Counted from the stretch's first letter, positions 7,734 to 16,816 are shown. The stretch is DNA of 41,714 nt from JBFWVD01 sp050246915 (GCA_050246915.1 JBFWVD010000047.1:1-41714), one strand, 5' to 3'. Notes: generated by a model from the sequence alone, not told the origin. Made by a program: numbers and translations.

Positions 7734-8215
7734 GTCATTGGCCGTTGTGGCCGTTGATCCATCGCCACTGCGCGGCACCGCCGCCGGAACGTGTACGCCG
7801 TTGACGTGCCGCGTTGAACGGTCCGGCTAAGCCGTGTAGCCACCGATCTCATGGCCGTTCGCAACTGTGTTTTCAATGTCGAGGGAGGTGGGGACGACAT
7901 CGGCGCCGGCGCGTGCTGCGACGCTTCGTCGTGGCGCCTGGGCCCGACGGGCGCAGCCGATCCGCCCTGCTTGCATCAACCCGCCACGGCGTTGCCCTAC
8001 ACGGTGGGCGCATGCTCACCCGGTCCAGTCGGCGTCGATCGATCGCAGCCATGCACCTGGACACGCACCGATCGCACCACATCAATCGATGCACCACTCC
8101 TCCGCCACTCGATCGCAGCTCACGACCCAAGCGTCGTGTCAACTCTTGTTGCTCACCGACAAGGTCAACCGCTTCAAAGCACAGACGAGTGCACAAACCC
8201 TGTCGGGTGGTGCCG

Positions 8216-11200
8216 ATGACGGTGCGGGTGACGACGTTGAAGGGCCCGGAGGCTGGCCGCTACTACGTGGACGGCCTCCCGTCCTACTACTTGGATGCTG
8301 ATGAGCCGGCGGGGGTATGGTCCGGGCACGGTGCGTCCGTGCTCGGTCTGTCTGGCACGGTCGATCCGGAGGAGTTCGTGGCGGTGATGTCCGGCCTCCA
8401 CCCTGTCACCGGTCAGCATTTGGGGCGTCGGTTTGGTGATGAGTCGGTGCGTGGGTTCGATGTGACGTGCTCAGCCCCGAAATCAGTGTCGGTCCTGTTC
8501 GCCGTTGGCAACGACACCACCCGTGCGGAAGTCCTTGGGGCGCATGACGCAGCGGTGGCCGCACTCATCGGGTGGATCGAAGCCCATGCACACACCCGGT
8601 TTCGCACGATGGGCGTGGTGGGGGTGTTCGACGCGGAGGGGATCATGGCGGCGTCGTTCCGTCAGCACACCAGCCGTGTCCTCGACCCGCAGTTGCATAC
8701 CCATGTGGTGATCCCGAACCGTGTGCTCGCACCAGACGGCCGATGGCTCGCCCTGGACGCCAGGACACTGAAGCTCGATCAACGGACCCTGTCGGCGATC
8801 TACCACGCCGGCCTACGCGCCGAGTTGACCTCGAGGTTGGGGGTGTTGTGGGAACCGGTGGTGAACGGCATCGCTGACATCGCCGGCATCCCGGCCGAGG
8901 TCCTCGCAGAGTTCTCGACACGGGCGAGTCAGGTCGACGCACGGATCGCGGTGAAGTTGGAACGCTTCGCTACGACGATGGGTCGTGAACCGACACCGCG
9001 GGAGCGGTGGCGTCTCGAACGTGAAGCAGTCACGGACTCCCGGCCATCCAAACCGCATGGTGTCGAGGGCTCGAGCTTGCATGTCGAATGGCGCGAACGC
9101 GTCGCCGGGCTCGGTGTCGATCCGGTGCGCCTGGTTGAGGACGTTGTTGAGCGCGTCGACAAGATCCCGGCCCTCAACACAGCCGCGGCTGACCTGATCG
9201 GTGTCGACGCGATCACATCACTGTCGGAGAAGCAGTCGACGTGGCGCCCGGCGGAGATTGCCCGTGAGGCAGCGGCGTTGACCCCCACCAACGTCGCCGC
9301 CACGGCTATCGAGGTCGTGGACGACATCGAACGCATCGCGTTGAGCGCCGAGGAGCGTTTGTGTGTTGACTTGTCGGCGCCGGTGATGCCGGGGGTCAGG
9401 TTGCGGCGTGATGGCCGTCCGGTCACCGAAGCGGTCAGTCAACGCGCATTGACAACAGAAGCGATCCTGCATGAAGAGGCCCGCATCCTCGAGTGGGCGG
9501 AACGCGCAATCCGTCGCGGCGGGGTCGATGAGTTGGGCGCGTTGAGGAACACGTCGAGGGAGTTGTCGGTCGGGCAGGCCGAATGCGCTACCGCGGTCGC
9601 CGGGACACGCGACCTGGTGCTCGTGGTCGGGCCCGCCGGTACCGGCAAGACCACCGCCCTCGCACCCGCCGTGACGTCACTCCAGCACGAGGGGGTCCCG
9701 GTGTTCGCGGTCGCGCCATCCGCCGTTGCGGCGCAGGTGCTTTCCGAGGAGACCGGTGTTCGGGCCGACACGATCGACAAGTTCCTCTACGAACACTCCA
9801 AACCCCGAGGACCGGGATCAGGGTTCGCGTTGCCCGAGGGCGGGGTGTTGATCGTGGATGAGGCCGGGATGATGTCCACCACCCACCTCGCCGCCATCGC
9901 ACAACTCGCCGAGAACAATCGCTGGCTGGTGCGGTTGATCGGGGATCCGTTGCAGTTCTCCGCGGTCGGCAGGGGCGGGATGTTCGGACTGCTCACCGAC
10001 AGCCACGACGTGATCGAGTTGGATCGCGTCCACCGCTTCGAACATGACTGGGAACGCCAAGCATCGCTCCAGCTTCGGCATGGTGACCCGGAGGTCGCGG
10101 ACGTGTATGCGGGACATGGGCGGATACATGGCGGGACCCAAGAGCAAATGGACCGGGCGGTCATCGCCGCGTGGTGGAACGCCCGACTGCGTGGTGAAGA
10201 GGTCGCGGTCATGGCGGCCACGAACGACACCGTCAGCCGGTTGAACGTCCTGGCGCAGGATCGGCGGGTGAGGGCCGGGGAACTCGACCCTGCCGCCGCG
10301 ATCGTGTTGTCGGGGCGGCGATTCTGCATCGGGGACGAGGTCGTCACCCGACGCAATCAACGCGAGCTGCTCACCGACAGCGGGGAGATGGTGAAGAACC
10401 GTGACCGGTTCACCCTCACCAGCTTCACCGCCACGAGTGTCACCGTGTCCGGTCGCACCGGGACGGTGACATTGCCTCTCGGGTATGCCCAGGACTTTCT
10501 CGAGCTCGGCTACGCCCAAACCGGGCACGGATCACAAGGCCGCACCGTCGACACCGCCATCTTGCTCATCGAGAGTCCGATCGACGTGCGCGGCGTGTAT
10601 GTCCCGATGACGAGAGGCCGACACTCCAACACCGCGTACGTCGTATGCGACACCGGTGAGGATCCGGTTGAGGTGTTCGCCGACGCCGTAACGCGGGACT
10701 GGATCGATCAACCGGCGCATGTTCGTTACGCCGAACTCAACCCCACACCCATCGGCCCGCGGATTGTGCCGGTCCCGGAGTTGCTCCCCGACGACGTCCT
10801 CGCCGAGCTGATCCGCCGAGGCGAACGGCTCGGCGCCGTGATCACGGCGTTGAACGATCGGATCCGCGCCGCACCGGGGCGGGTTGCCACCGCGGAAGCT
10901 GACAAGGAGCGGCTCATCGCCGCACGGGCCACCGTCGTCGGAAGGATCACGGTGCGGGAGGAGAAGCTCGACGGGTTGGACCGCTTCGGACACCGACACC
11001 GCAACCGCCCCGCCATCACCGAGACACGTCAACGGCTTGAGATACATCGCAGCGAGCTCGTGGCGCTCGACCAGCAACTCATCGACGCAGAAGCGACGCT
11101 TGTTGAGCGTCGGCGTGGGCTCGCCGGCATCGATGACCTACGCGCCGAACGGGACCGGCACTCCTCCGAGTCCCACCAGATCGGAGATCAACTCGACGCT

Positions 11201-11464
11201 GACGCCGCACAGCGGGCGATCGGGGCCCGCGACGATCTCCGTGTCATCGGCGAGATCGGGACCCGCCCCACCGGGCACGAGGCCATCAGCTGGGACCGTG
11301 TCGCGGGACGGCTCGCGCAACAACGCATTGCGTTCAGCAGCCGCAACGCCTTCGAGATCAACCACTACCTCGAACAATCAAGACGTCAACAGACCGTGCC
11401 GACTATCGACCGAGCGAGGCGTTCGAGCCGCAGCCTCGACGACGACTACGGGCTGTCACTGTGA
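8216..11464 (+). CDS. MobF (TrwC/TraI-type) conjugative relaxase-helicase
   Basis: This protein has about 1082 aa. The start is set at the ATG that begins 'MTVRVTTLKG', because MobF proteins start this way; a GTG at 8210 is equivalent. The N-terminal relaxase has the paired tyrosines Y16-Y17 and Y24-Y25 of the TrwC type and the metal-binding 3-His region (FRQHTSR...DPQLHTHVVI, about residues 147-165). The helicase part has Walker A GPAGTGKTT (about 472), a Walker B-like VLIVDEAGM (about 544), GDPLQFSAVGRGG, and the C-terminal motif 'GHGSQGRTVD...PMTRGRHSN' (about 770-810). A coiled-coil, charged C-terminus follows. It would nick oriT, stay attached to the strand and unwind it for transfer. 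No type IV secretion genes are visible, so the element is at most mobilisable within this window. Confidence 0.92.
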   Translation: MTVRVTTLKGPEAGRYYVDGLPSYYLDADEPAGVWSGHGASVLGLSGTVDPEEFVAVMSGLHPVTGQHLGRRFGDESVRGFDVTCSAPKSVSVLFAVGNDTTRAEVLGAHDAAVAALIGWIEAHAHTRFRTMGVVGVFDAEGIMAASFRQHTSRVLDPQLHTHVVIPNRVLAPDGRWLALDARTLKLDQRTLSAIYHAGLRAELTSRLGVLWEPVVNGIADIAGIPAEVLAEFSTRASQVDARIAVKLERFATTMGREPTPRERWRLEREAVTDSRPSKPHGVEGSSLHVEWRERVAGLGVDPVRLVEDVVERVDKIPALNTAAADLIGVDAITSLSEKQSTWRPAEIAREAAALTPTNVAATAIEVVDDIERIALSAEERLCVDLSAPVMPGVRLRRDGRPVTEAVSQRALTTEAILHEEARILEWAERAIRRGGVDELGALRNTSRELSVGQAECATAVAGTRDLVLVVGPAGTGKTTALAPAVTSLQHEGVPVFAVAPSAVAAQVLSEETGVRADTIDKFLYEHSKPRGPGSGFALPEGGVLIVDEAGMMSTTHLAAIAQLAENNRWLVRLIGDPLQFSAVGRGGMFGLLTDSHDVIELDRVHRFEHDWERQASLQLRHGDPEVADVYAGHGRIHGGTQEQMDRAVIAAWWNARLRGEEVAVMAATNDTVSRLNVLAQDRRVRAGELDPAAAIVLSGRRFCIGDEVVTRRNQRELLTDSGEMVKNRDRFTLTSFTATSVTVSGRTGTVTLPLGYAQDFLELGYAQTGHGSQGRTVDTAILLIESPIDVRGVYVPMTRGRHSNTAYVVCDTGEDPVEVFADAVTRDWIDQPAHVRYAELNPTPIGPRIVPVPELLPDDVLAELIRRGERLGAVITALNDRIRAAPGRVATAEADKERLIAARATVVGRITVREEKLDGLDRFGHRHRNRPAITETRQRLEIHRSELVALDQQLIDAEATLVERRRGLAGIDDLRAERDRHSSESHQIGDQLDADAAQRAIGARDDLRVIGEIGTRPTGHEAISWDRVAGRLAQQRIAFSSRNAFEINHYLEQSRRQQTVPTIDRARRSSRSLDDDYGLSL

Positions 11465-11518
11465 CGCGCTCGGGTATGCCGGTAATCGGATGGCAGCGTG
11501 AGCTCGTTGCCCCGTTGC

Positions 11519-12487
11519 CTAGCGTCCGGTGAGGGTGGCTCGTGCCTCGGAGCCAGCGGGAGGGATCGGCATTTCGCGTAGAGACACGGTTGTGCCGATG
11601 GCAACGAGCGACGCGGCCACGAGGCAACCGGTCGTGAGTTCCACGAGCGTCGTGCGTTGCAGCGTGAAGAAGGTCGCGTCGCTGGACATCTGCACACCGA
11701 TGATCGTCGACGGGACAGCCACGAGCCCGACCGCGATCGCAGCGGCCGGCTTGATCATGCACAGGATGAGGCCGACGAACGCGATAGCGAGGAGCGCCGA
11801 GACCACCAGAGACGGTGGATGCGGTAACGCACCCCACACGTTCGTTGCGCCTCGGTCGTACACCGTGCCGGTCGCGGCTGTCCGACGCACGGCGAGCCCC
11901 GCGCCCGCGATGGCGCCGATCACCATCGCGGCCCAACGCGTGGCTGTGTACGTTCGCTTCTGGACCTGCTTGGCTGGCGCGAGGGTGATGACACCAGCCA
12001 GAACCACGAGTGATCCCATCACGGAGCGCTGCACCATCGAACTGTCTGGCCCCACGACGACTCCGACCATGCCCATCGCAGCGATGACGCGGCCCGCACT
12101 GTTGCAAATGATCGCCGGCCGGACCACGTAGGCGACCGGGATGAGAATCAGTGGCGCCCACAGCGCCACGATGCTCGCCGCTGACACGTCGCTCCAGAAG
12201 CCTCGCGATCGCATTGCGACAACGAGGGTCGCGACCATGGCCACCACGAAGGTGGCCATCGCCGCTGCCCACGATCGTCCAGCGCACCGCGCTTCGCGGC
12301 CTTGACCATTGGCTCGAACGACAACGCCGCTGCGCACAAGATCCACGGCGTCGCGAACCGTGGGTCGTGTCTGCCCGGGTGACGCCGTCTCGAGCAACGT
12401 CGCCACGATCTCTTCCTCACGACGGTCCAGGTAGCTCCGCGGGTAGGCCACCATCAGCATTCGATAGGCCCGCTCCAACGGACTCAT
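11519..12487 (-). CDS. Multi-pass membrane protein, PadR partner
   Basis: This 322-aa protein has an N-terminal cytoplasmic stretch (MSPLERAYRMLMVAYPRSYL, then RREEEIVATLLE) resembling the short helical domain found on membrane proteins encoded next to PadR regulators. About seven hydrophobic segments follow, between residues 70 and 305. Its start overlaps the stop of the upstream PadR gene by 4 nt, so the two are translationally coupled, a common arrangement in which PadR represses its own operon. The transport or signalling role cannot be assigned. It lies convergent with, and 54 bp from, the relaxase gene. Confidence 0.75.
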   Translation of the reverse strand: MSPLERAYRMLMVAYPRSYLDRREEEIVATLLETASPGQTRPTVRDAVDLVRSGVVVRANGQGREARCAGRSWAAAMATFVVAMVATLVVAMRSRGFWSDVSAASIVALWAPLILIPVAYVVRPAIICNSAGRVIAAMGMVGVVVGPDSSMVQRSVMGSLVVLAGVITLAPAKQVQKRTYTATRWAAMVIGAIAGAGLAVRRTAATGTVYDRGATNVWGALPHPPSLVVSALLAIAFVGLILCMIKPAAAIAVGLVAVPSTIIGVQMSSDATFFTLQRTTLVELTTGCLVAASLVAIGTTVSLREMPIPPAGSEARATLTGR

Positions 12488-12843
12488 GCTGGGATCACCG
12501 CATGGCCCGGATCGCCGACATCTGGTTCACGAGTGGGAACGCGAAGGCGTTTGCGGGCCAAGGACGAAACACGGCTCATCGTGTCGACCAGATCAGCGAG
12601 TTCCGTTCGTCCTTGGGGGCTGAGTCGGTAATAGCGCCGGAGGCGACCGTCGACCACTTCTTCGTGATCGTCAACAATCAATCCATCGCGCTCCAACGAA
12701 TCGAGCACCCGATACAACGACCCCACCCGCGGCGAGACGCGACCGCCGGTCAAGGTCTCGACGTCGCGCAGCAGCCCGTACCCGTGCTGCGGCCCCGACG
12801 CCAGCGACGCCAACAACGCCGGCCTCAACAGATCAATACTCAC
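12484..12843 (-). CDS. PadR-family transcriptional regulator
   Basis: This 119-aa protein is a single winged-helix domain typical of PadR: LLASLASGPQHGYGLLRDVE, then a VSPRVGSLYRVLDSLERDGL recognition region, then RRYYRLSPQGRTEL. The start is GTG at 12843. PadR proteins bind palindromic operators and respond to small ligands. It overlaps the membrane-protein gene by 4 nt and is probably the repressor of this two-gene operon. On the minus strand a TATACT box (12857-12852) ends 8 nt before the start codon with no Shine-Dalgarno, suggesting a near-leaderless transcript. Confidence 0.9.
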   Translation of the reverse strand: MSIDLLRPALLASLASGPQHGYGLLRDVETLTGGRVSPRVGSLYRVLDSLERDGLIVDDHEEVVDGRLRRYYRLSPQGRTELADLVDTMSRVSSLARKRLRVPTREPDVGDPGHAVIPA

Positions 12844-12851
12844 GATTCGAG

Positions 12852-12857
12852 AGTATA
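12852..12857 (-). promoter_or_regulatory. -10-like box of the padR operon
   Basis: TATACT on the minus strand matches the -10 consensus at 5 of 6 positions. It is placed 8 nt before the GTG start of padR. No clear -35 box is seen at the expected distance. Confidence 0.35.
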
Positions 12858-13020
12858 CGGCCTTCGAGTTCGTACGTGTGTCTCAGGCACCCCTCGTTCT
12901 TCGCGGGAGCCGAGTGGACCTCGAATGGTGAGAGTCGCCACGTACAGGTCGCGCTGCTCGTCCATAGACAGGGCCCACTGGTGCACGTTTTGGTTTCGTT
13001 TCTGGTATCACTACCGATAT

Positions 13021-13827
13021 ATGAGTATGTCCGAGGTGTGGCCCAATGCTCCGCTCGCGCTCGTCGCCGTTGAGGCGAAGTTCCCAGCCGCGTCAGTCGG
13101 GTCGGCGAGCGTCAACGTTCAACGCGCCGTCCGGGACCAACTCGGAACGGGGTGGGTGCTCGAAAACGCCAAGGAACAGTCATTTGAAGTTGGTTTCGGC
13201 CCAGGGGGCCTTCATCCCCCGAACTTCCGAGTCGAGAGCCTCACGCGCATCACTGTCCGCGACCGAACCCAGGTGGTGACTTTGAGACCCGACAGCCTCA
13301 GCATCGAGGTCACCCGTTACGAGGGATACCCCGCGTTCCGTGAGCTCCTGGCGAGGGTCTTTGAAGCGGTCGAGCGCGTTTTGACCCCTGACGGGCTCAC
13401 CCGTCTCGGCCTCAGGTATATCGACGAGATCCGGGTACCAGATCTCACGACCATCGACGAGTGGGCCGACTGGGTCGATCCCGCTCTCCTCGCTCCGCTG
13501 TCCGAAGGGCTTTCGCGATCCGGGTGGACCAGTGCCGCCCAATATGAGACCGGCGAGGATCGGAGGCTCGTGCTCAGATATGGCCCGGCCGATGGACCCG
13601 TGATTGAGTCAACAGGCCCGCTAAAGCGGGCTAAGACACACGCGCCCGGACCGGTCTTCGTGCTCGACTTCGACAGCTTCTGGCAGCCGAGCGAGATCCC
13701 CGCTTTCGACGCCGACGATCTCCTCGTTGCTTGTGACGAGCTGAGGAACCCGGCACGGGCACTATTCGATCAGCTCATTACCAAGCGACTCATCAACGAC
13801 GTCTTCCAGAAGGAGCCGAGCAAATGA
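13021..13827 (+). CDS. TIGR04255 family protein
   Basis: This 268-aa protein begins at the ATG at 13021 (a second ATG follows at 13027); the longer frame upstream to 12151 is antisense to padR and not coding. Hallmarks of the sporadically distributed TIGR04255 family are visible: an N-terminal 'LVAVEAKFP' strand, a middle region with LRPDSLSIEVTRYEGY, the RLGLRYIDEIRVP motif near residue 140, and a late 'VFVLDFDSFW' strand. The molecular function of the family is not known; members are patchily distributed, as expected for accessory genes. The gene opens a three-gene operon with 4-nt overlaps at both junctions (13824-13827, 14474-14477), so the three products probably act together. Confidence 0.8.
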   Translation: MSMSEVWPNAPLALVAVEAKFPAASVGSASVNVQRAVRDQLGTGWVLENAKEQSFEVGFGPGGLHPPNFRVESLTRITVRDRTQVVTLRPDSLSIEVTRYEGYPAFRELLARVFEAVERVLTPDGLTRLGLRYIDEIRVPDLTTIDEWADWVDPALLAPLSEGLSRSGWTSAAQYETGEDRRLVLRYGPADGPVIESTGPLKRAKTHAPGPVFVLDFDSFWQPSEIPAFDADDLLVACDELRNPARALFDQLITKRLINDVFQKEPSK

Positions 13828-14477
13828 GCACCGTCGACCGTCTTCTGGCCGTCGAAGGCACACGCGCCGACGCGCTTCGCGTCCCCGAGCTTGAGCGTCC
13901 GACGAGGACATCCCACGACGAGTTAGCAGAACGCGCCGGGTTTCTACGCGGCGCCACGCGGCATCTGCTCGACGACGTAGCGGACGTACACGACCGCACA
14001 ATTGAGATTCAGCTCGAATCACGTACAGACGAAGCTGCCAAGCGGAGCGTCCAAGACCTCCTTGATGAACTCGCCGACCTGGGCTTCGCGTGGAGGCAAA
14101 TCGCGCAACTCGTTGGTGTCACGGTGCCAGCCGTCCGAAAGTGGCGCCAAGGAGATCCAGCGAGCGGAAGCCACCGAAGAGACGTCGCGCGGCTACTCGC
14201 CTTCGTCGACGTGCTGCGCTCCGACCACCTCGTGCAGGACGTCCCCTCCTGGATGGAAGTGCCCCTCGCTGGCTCCAGCATCACGGCGGTCGATGTGTAC
14301 AGCCACGGTGGCGCGAGGCCGCTGCTACTCGTCGCGGCGGGCCATCTCCCTACCGAAACCATGCTCGACTCGTTCTCACCGTCGTGGCGTGACACCCGAT
14401 CAGACCGATTCGAGATCGCCGCGGGTAGTGACGGCCAGCCGGTGATCCGAGTGTTGGGCCCGGAGCAAATGGCGTGA
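13824..14477 (+). CDS. HTH protein of the TIGR04255 operon
   Basis: This 217-aa protein has no named family that I recognise. The middle contains a helix-turn-helix (about residues 88-112: FAWRQIAQLVGVTVPAVRKW) followed by a basic/acidic helix (SHRRDVARLLAFVDVL). This resembles Xre/MbcA-type antitoxin or regulator architecture. The N-terminal 70 residues are predicted helical and highly charged; the C-terminal 80 residues look beta-rich (ITAVDVYSHGGARPLLLVAAG). Its start codon overlaps the stop of the TIGR04255 gene and its stop overlaps the next start, each by 4 nt. It probably regulates the operon and/or binds the partner proteins. Confidence 0.75.
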   Translation: MSTVDRLLAVEGTRADALRVPELERPTRTSHDELAERAGFLRGATRHLLDDVADVHDRTIEIQLESRTDEAAKRSVQDLLDELADLGFAWRQIAQLVGVTVPAVRKWRQGDPASGSHRRDVARLLAFVDVLRSDHLVQDVPSWMEVPLAGSSITAVDVYSHGGARPLLLVAAGHLPTETMLDSFSPSWRDTRSDRFEIAAGSDGQPVIRVLGPEQMA

Positions 14478-15196
14478 CTCTTGATTCGTGGAGTAGCGCT
14501 GCGCATCTTTACCTAGCCAGGGACACGGAGGTGTCTCCACACCGTCCACTGTTCACAGGCGACGTCATCGATGGCGTGGCGATTCCCGGGGTCCAGGACG
14601 CTGGCAGTGCGCTGATCATCGCTCACCCATGCTCAATGCGCAGCGGATCCCGAATCGCGGATCGAGTACTCGTAGCCGCTGTGGAGAAGCATCACGCCGT
14701 AGCGCCACAGAAGTGGACGGACGGCTACTACGACCGAATGCCGCTGCCAGAACTCCGAGGTGATGGATCGCTGTTCGAAGTGGCGTGGCTCGCCAAGATA
14801 GGACTCGCCGAAACAACGAACCTCGAATGTGGCCGACGCGTCGCGTGCATGTCACCGCTAGGCCTCAACATTCTTCAACAACGGACAGTGCATTTCCTCA
14901 CGCGAGTCGAGGTACCTACCCGCGTCTTCTGGGAAGCGTTCGCCCACACATTTGAGGAGGCCGACCTCCTCCAGGAGTGGCTCGAGGAGCTCGAAGATAC
15001 CGCCACGGTCGAGCAACTCGGGGAGGCGTTCGAGCGATGGATCCGAGAGGACTTCCGCCAGGGCCGGCTACGAGAGGCCCAACAACGAGCGTCGGTCCGG
15101 GCCCAGCTGCGCGCTGAGATCAAGAACCAGTCAATCGCTGCGAAGAGCCGGCCAAGCACGTTGGCGGCGGCCGAACGAGTCGCCGAAGACCAGTGA
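14474..15196 (+). CDS. Third protein of the TIGR04255 operon, unknown
   Basis: This 240-aa protein starts with GTG (shown as M) overlapping the upstream stop by 4 nt. I do not recognise the family. Visible elements are an N-terminal 'LFTGDVIDGVAIPG' segment and a hydrophobic strand ending in a cysteine, ALIIAHPCSMRSG. The second of these recalls families with a 'vlSHdCD' strand that may bind metal. An aromatic middle region and a long charged C-terminal helix (about residues 160-225, rich in E, R, Q) follow. No transmembrane segment is evident. Co-translation with the HTH protein suggests a shared complex. Possible roles include effector of a defence or toxin-antitoxin-like system; this is a guess from context. 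Confidence 0.7.
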   Translation: MTLDSWSSAAHLYLARDTEVSPHRPLFTGDVIDGVAIPGVQDAGSALIIAHPCSMRSGSRIADRVLVAAVEKHHAVAPQKWTDGYYDRMPLPELRGDGSLFEVAWLAKIGLAETTNLECGRRVACMSPLGLNILQQRTVHFLTRVEVPTRVFWEAFAHTFEEADLLQEWLEELEDTATVEQLGEAFERWIREDFRQGRLREAQQRASVRAQLRAEIKNQSIAAKSRPSTLAAAERVAEDQ

Positions 15197-15241
15197 TGAG
15201 CTAAGTCGATCGCAGGAGTCGAGGTCCACCAACGACCTGAG

Positions 15242-15868
15242 TCATGTTGGTGCGAGCCCGTTGAGGGCGGCGAAGGGGTCCCAGGACGGAACTCGGTGCC
15301 ATTCGAGTTCGATTCCCTCGGCGACCTTGGTGGCGAGAGCCTCCCCGAGGAAATGAGCGACGAGGGCAAGGGTCATGTCCATGCCCGCGGCAACGCCCGA
15401 TGATGTCCAACGATCTCGGTCCTCGACCCAACGTGCTGTCGCGACCCAGTCGACGAGCGCACTCTGCTCGGTGGCCCACGTGAACGACCTTTTGTTCGAC
15501 GTGGCGCGGTACCCGTCGAGGAGTCCGGCGGCGGCCAGGAGTCCGGAACCCGTACACACCGATGAGACCAGGCCCACCTGTGATGCCCACCGCCCGAGCC
15601 ACCCGATGAAGGTCGTATCGTTCACAAGAGTCCGAGTGCCGATACCACCAGGGATCAGAGCAATGTCGGAGTGCGGCGCGGTGCCGTACGAGTACCCGGC
15701 GACGACCTGCGGTCCCTGCGCGCTGCGCACCGGTCCAACGGCAGGTCCGATGAGGTTGAGCTGGAAATGGCTCGGCAGAACACCGAGGATCTCGAGGGGA
15801 CCGAACACGTCGAGAAGTTCGAAGCCGTCGAACAACACAACGCCGACTTGGCGGGGAGCATCGGACAT
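15242..15868 (-). CDS. DJ-1/PfpI family protein, isonitrile hydratase-like
   Basis: This 208-aa protein is a class-I glutamine amidotransferase-like fold. It has VGVVLFDGFELLDVFGPLE at the N-terminus, an 'ALIPGG' turn near residue 70, and the nucleophile elbow SVCTGSGLLAAAG with Cys105. The Asp near position 20 together with C105-T106 resembles the arrangement of isonitrile hydratase (Asp/Cys/Thr). The subfamily also includes transcription-factor-like and unknown members, so the substrate is uncertain. It is convergent with the TIGR04255 operon, with a 45-bp gap. Confidence 0.85.
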   Translation of the reverse strand: MSDAPRQVGVVLFDGFELLDVFGPLEILGVLPSHFQLNLIGPAVGPVRSAQGPQVVAGYSYGTAPHSDIALIPGGIGTRTLVNDTTFIGWLGRWASQVGLVSSVCTGSGLLAAAGLLDGYRATSNKRSFTWATEQSALVDWVATARWVEDRDRWTSSGVAAGMDMTLALVAHFLGEALATKVAEGIELEWHRVPSWDPFAALNGLAPT

Positions 15869-15985
15869 CGCCGATGTCTACACGGGCTGCACTGTTGAGG
15901 ATCACCTACATTCGGCGCCGTATCGATTGTCGGACGGATCATCCGAAGCCTCCGCGGGAACGCATCAGACGCAGACCCCGACGAG

Positions 15986-16186
15986 TTGGTGGAACTGCTG
16001 ACCGTCCCACTCCTCACCTCGGAACTACTCCTGCACGGCCTCGCCGATCGCGGTATCCCGGCCCAAGGGAACCCGACGTTCAACATCGTGGCGGACGTGA
16101 TCTCCGACTCGCGGATCATGGTGCGCCGCAAGGACATCGTTGCTGCGATGCAGGCGATGAAGGAACTCGGCTTCGCCAACGGTTGA
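15986..16186 (+). CDS. Small DUF2007-like protein
   Basis: This protein has about 66 aa. The text 'VPLLTSELLLHGLADRGIPAQ' followed by a 'SDSRIMVRRKDIVAAMQAM' pattern resembles DUF2007 (putative signal-transducing, ferredoxin-like small domain). The start is uncertain: TTG at 15986 or GTG at 15989 are the only usual starts. The open frame continues upstream to 15899 with a protein-like sequence (VGRIIRSLRGNASDAD) but without ATG/GTG/TTG, so a rare start such as ATT at 15926 is possible. Function is unknown. Confidence 0.5.
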   Translation: MVELLTVPLLTSELLLHGLADRGIPAQGNPTFNIVADVISDSRIMVRRKDIVAAMQAMKELGFANG

Positions 16187-16225
16187 CACGCCGGGGCCAT
16201 GCGAAAGGCCACTCTCGCCGCACAC

Positions 16226-16816
16226 TCACGATCCACCGGTCGCGCCGCCGTCGCTCTCCCGCACACCTCGAGCCCGATCGAGAATCGCCTCGATCGTGTC
16301 TGTCTTGGCTCGAGCGTAGAAGTTCATGTCCTCCCATACTCGCCCGGCGAGTTCGCGCTTCTTCGTCTCGTAGAGCGCTCGGTCCTCGCTGTTCGACCGC
16401 AACCAGTCACGTAGAAGGAGATGGCGTTGCTCGTCGGCGCTTCCGAACCGCCAACAATGGACGTGCACATCGAGCGATGCGGTCCGAAACATCAGATGGT
16501 CGGGCTCACGGACACGCAACAGGTAGCCGACACCGGTCAGTGCGGCGACGAGCGGTTCGCGATCGTCAGGGTCATCGACGCTCACTTGTATGTCGATGAT
16601 CGGTTTCGCTGCGAGACCTGGAACGGCAGTGGATCCGACGTGGTCGATCCGACGGGCAAGAGAACCGAGGGCCGCTGCGATTCGGACGCGTTCGGCCTCG
16701 AATCGTTGCGGCCACTGAGGCTGGTAGTCGACGATTTCGATCAGCCTCGACTCACGGCCCCCCACGAGCACCTCATCCAAGCGCGCAGCAAAGGCACCCT
16801 GGTCTGGATCTGACAC
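16226..16816 (-). CDS. GrpB family (UPF0157) protein
   Basis: This 196-aa protein is full length for the family. The signature 'IDHVGSTAVPGLAAKPIIDI' lies near residues 57-76, with an upstream 'IVDYQPQWPQRFEAE' and a late 'LLLRDWLRSNSEDRALYETK'. The family has a nucleotidyltransferase-like fold; reactions are largely undefined. It lies 51 bp downstream of the signal-peptidase-like gene on the same strand and may be in the same transcript as hisA-sigma-S26. Confidence 0.88.
   Translation of the reverse strand: MSDPDQGAFAARLDEVLVGGRESRLIEIVDYQPQWPQRFEAERVRIAAALGSLARRIDHVGSTAVPGLAAKPIIDIQVSVDDPDDREPLVAALTGVGYLLRVREPDHLMFRTASLDVHVHCWRFGSADEQRHLLLRDWLRSNSEDRALYETKKRELAGRVWEDMNFYARAKTDTIEAILDRARGVRESDGGATGGS

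Noticed and set aside
7643..7900. 85-codon minus-strand frame upstream of the relaxase
   Set aside because: It is basic and of low complexity, has no recognisable domain, and overlaps the hairpin region. It is more likely noncoding.
7814..8215. N-terminal extension of the relaxase
   Set aside because: The frame is open, but the residues do not resemble MobF proteins, which begin at the 'VTTLKG' segment after 8216.
15306..15318. GTTCGATTCCCT as a possible right attachment site matching the tRNA T-arm
   Set aside because: It lies inside the DJ-1/PfpI gene, does not extend into the acceptor stem, and is short enough to be chance.
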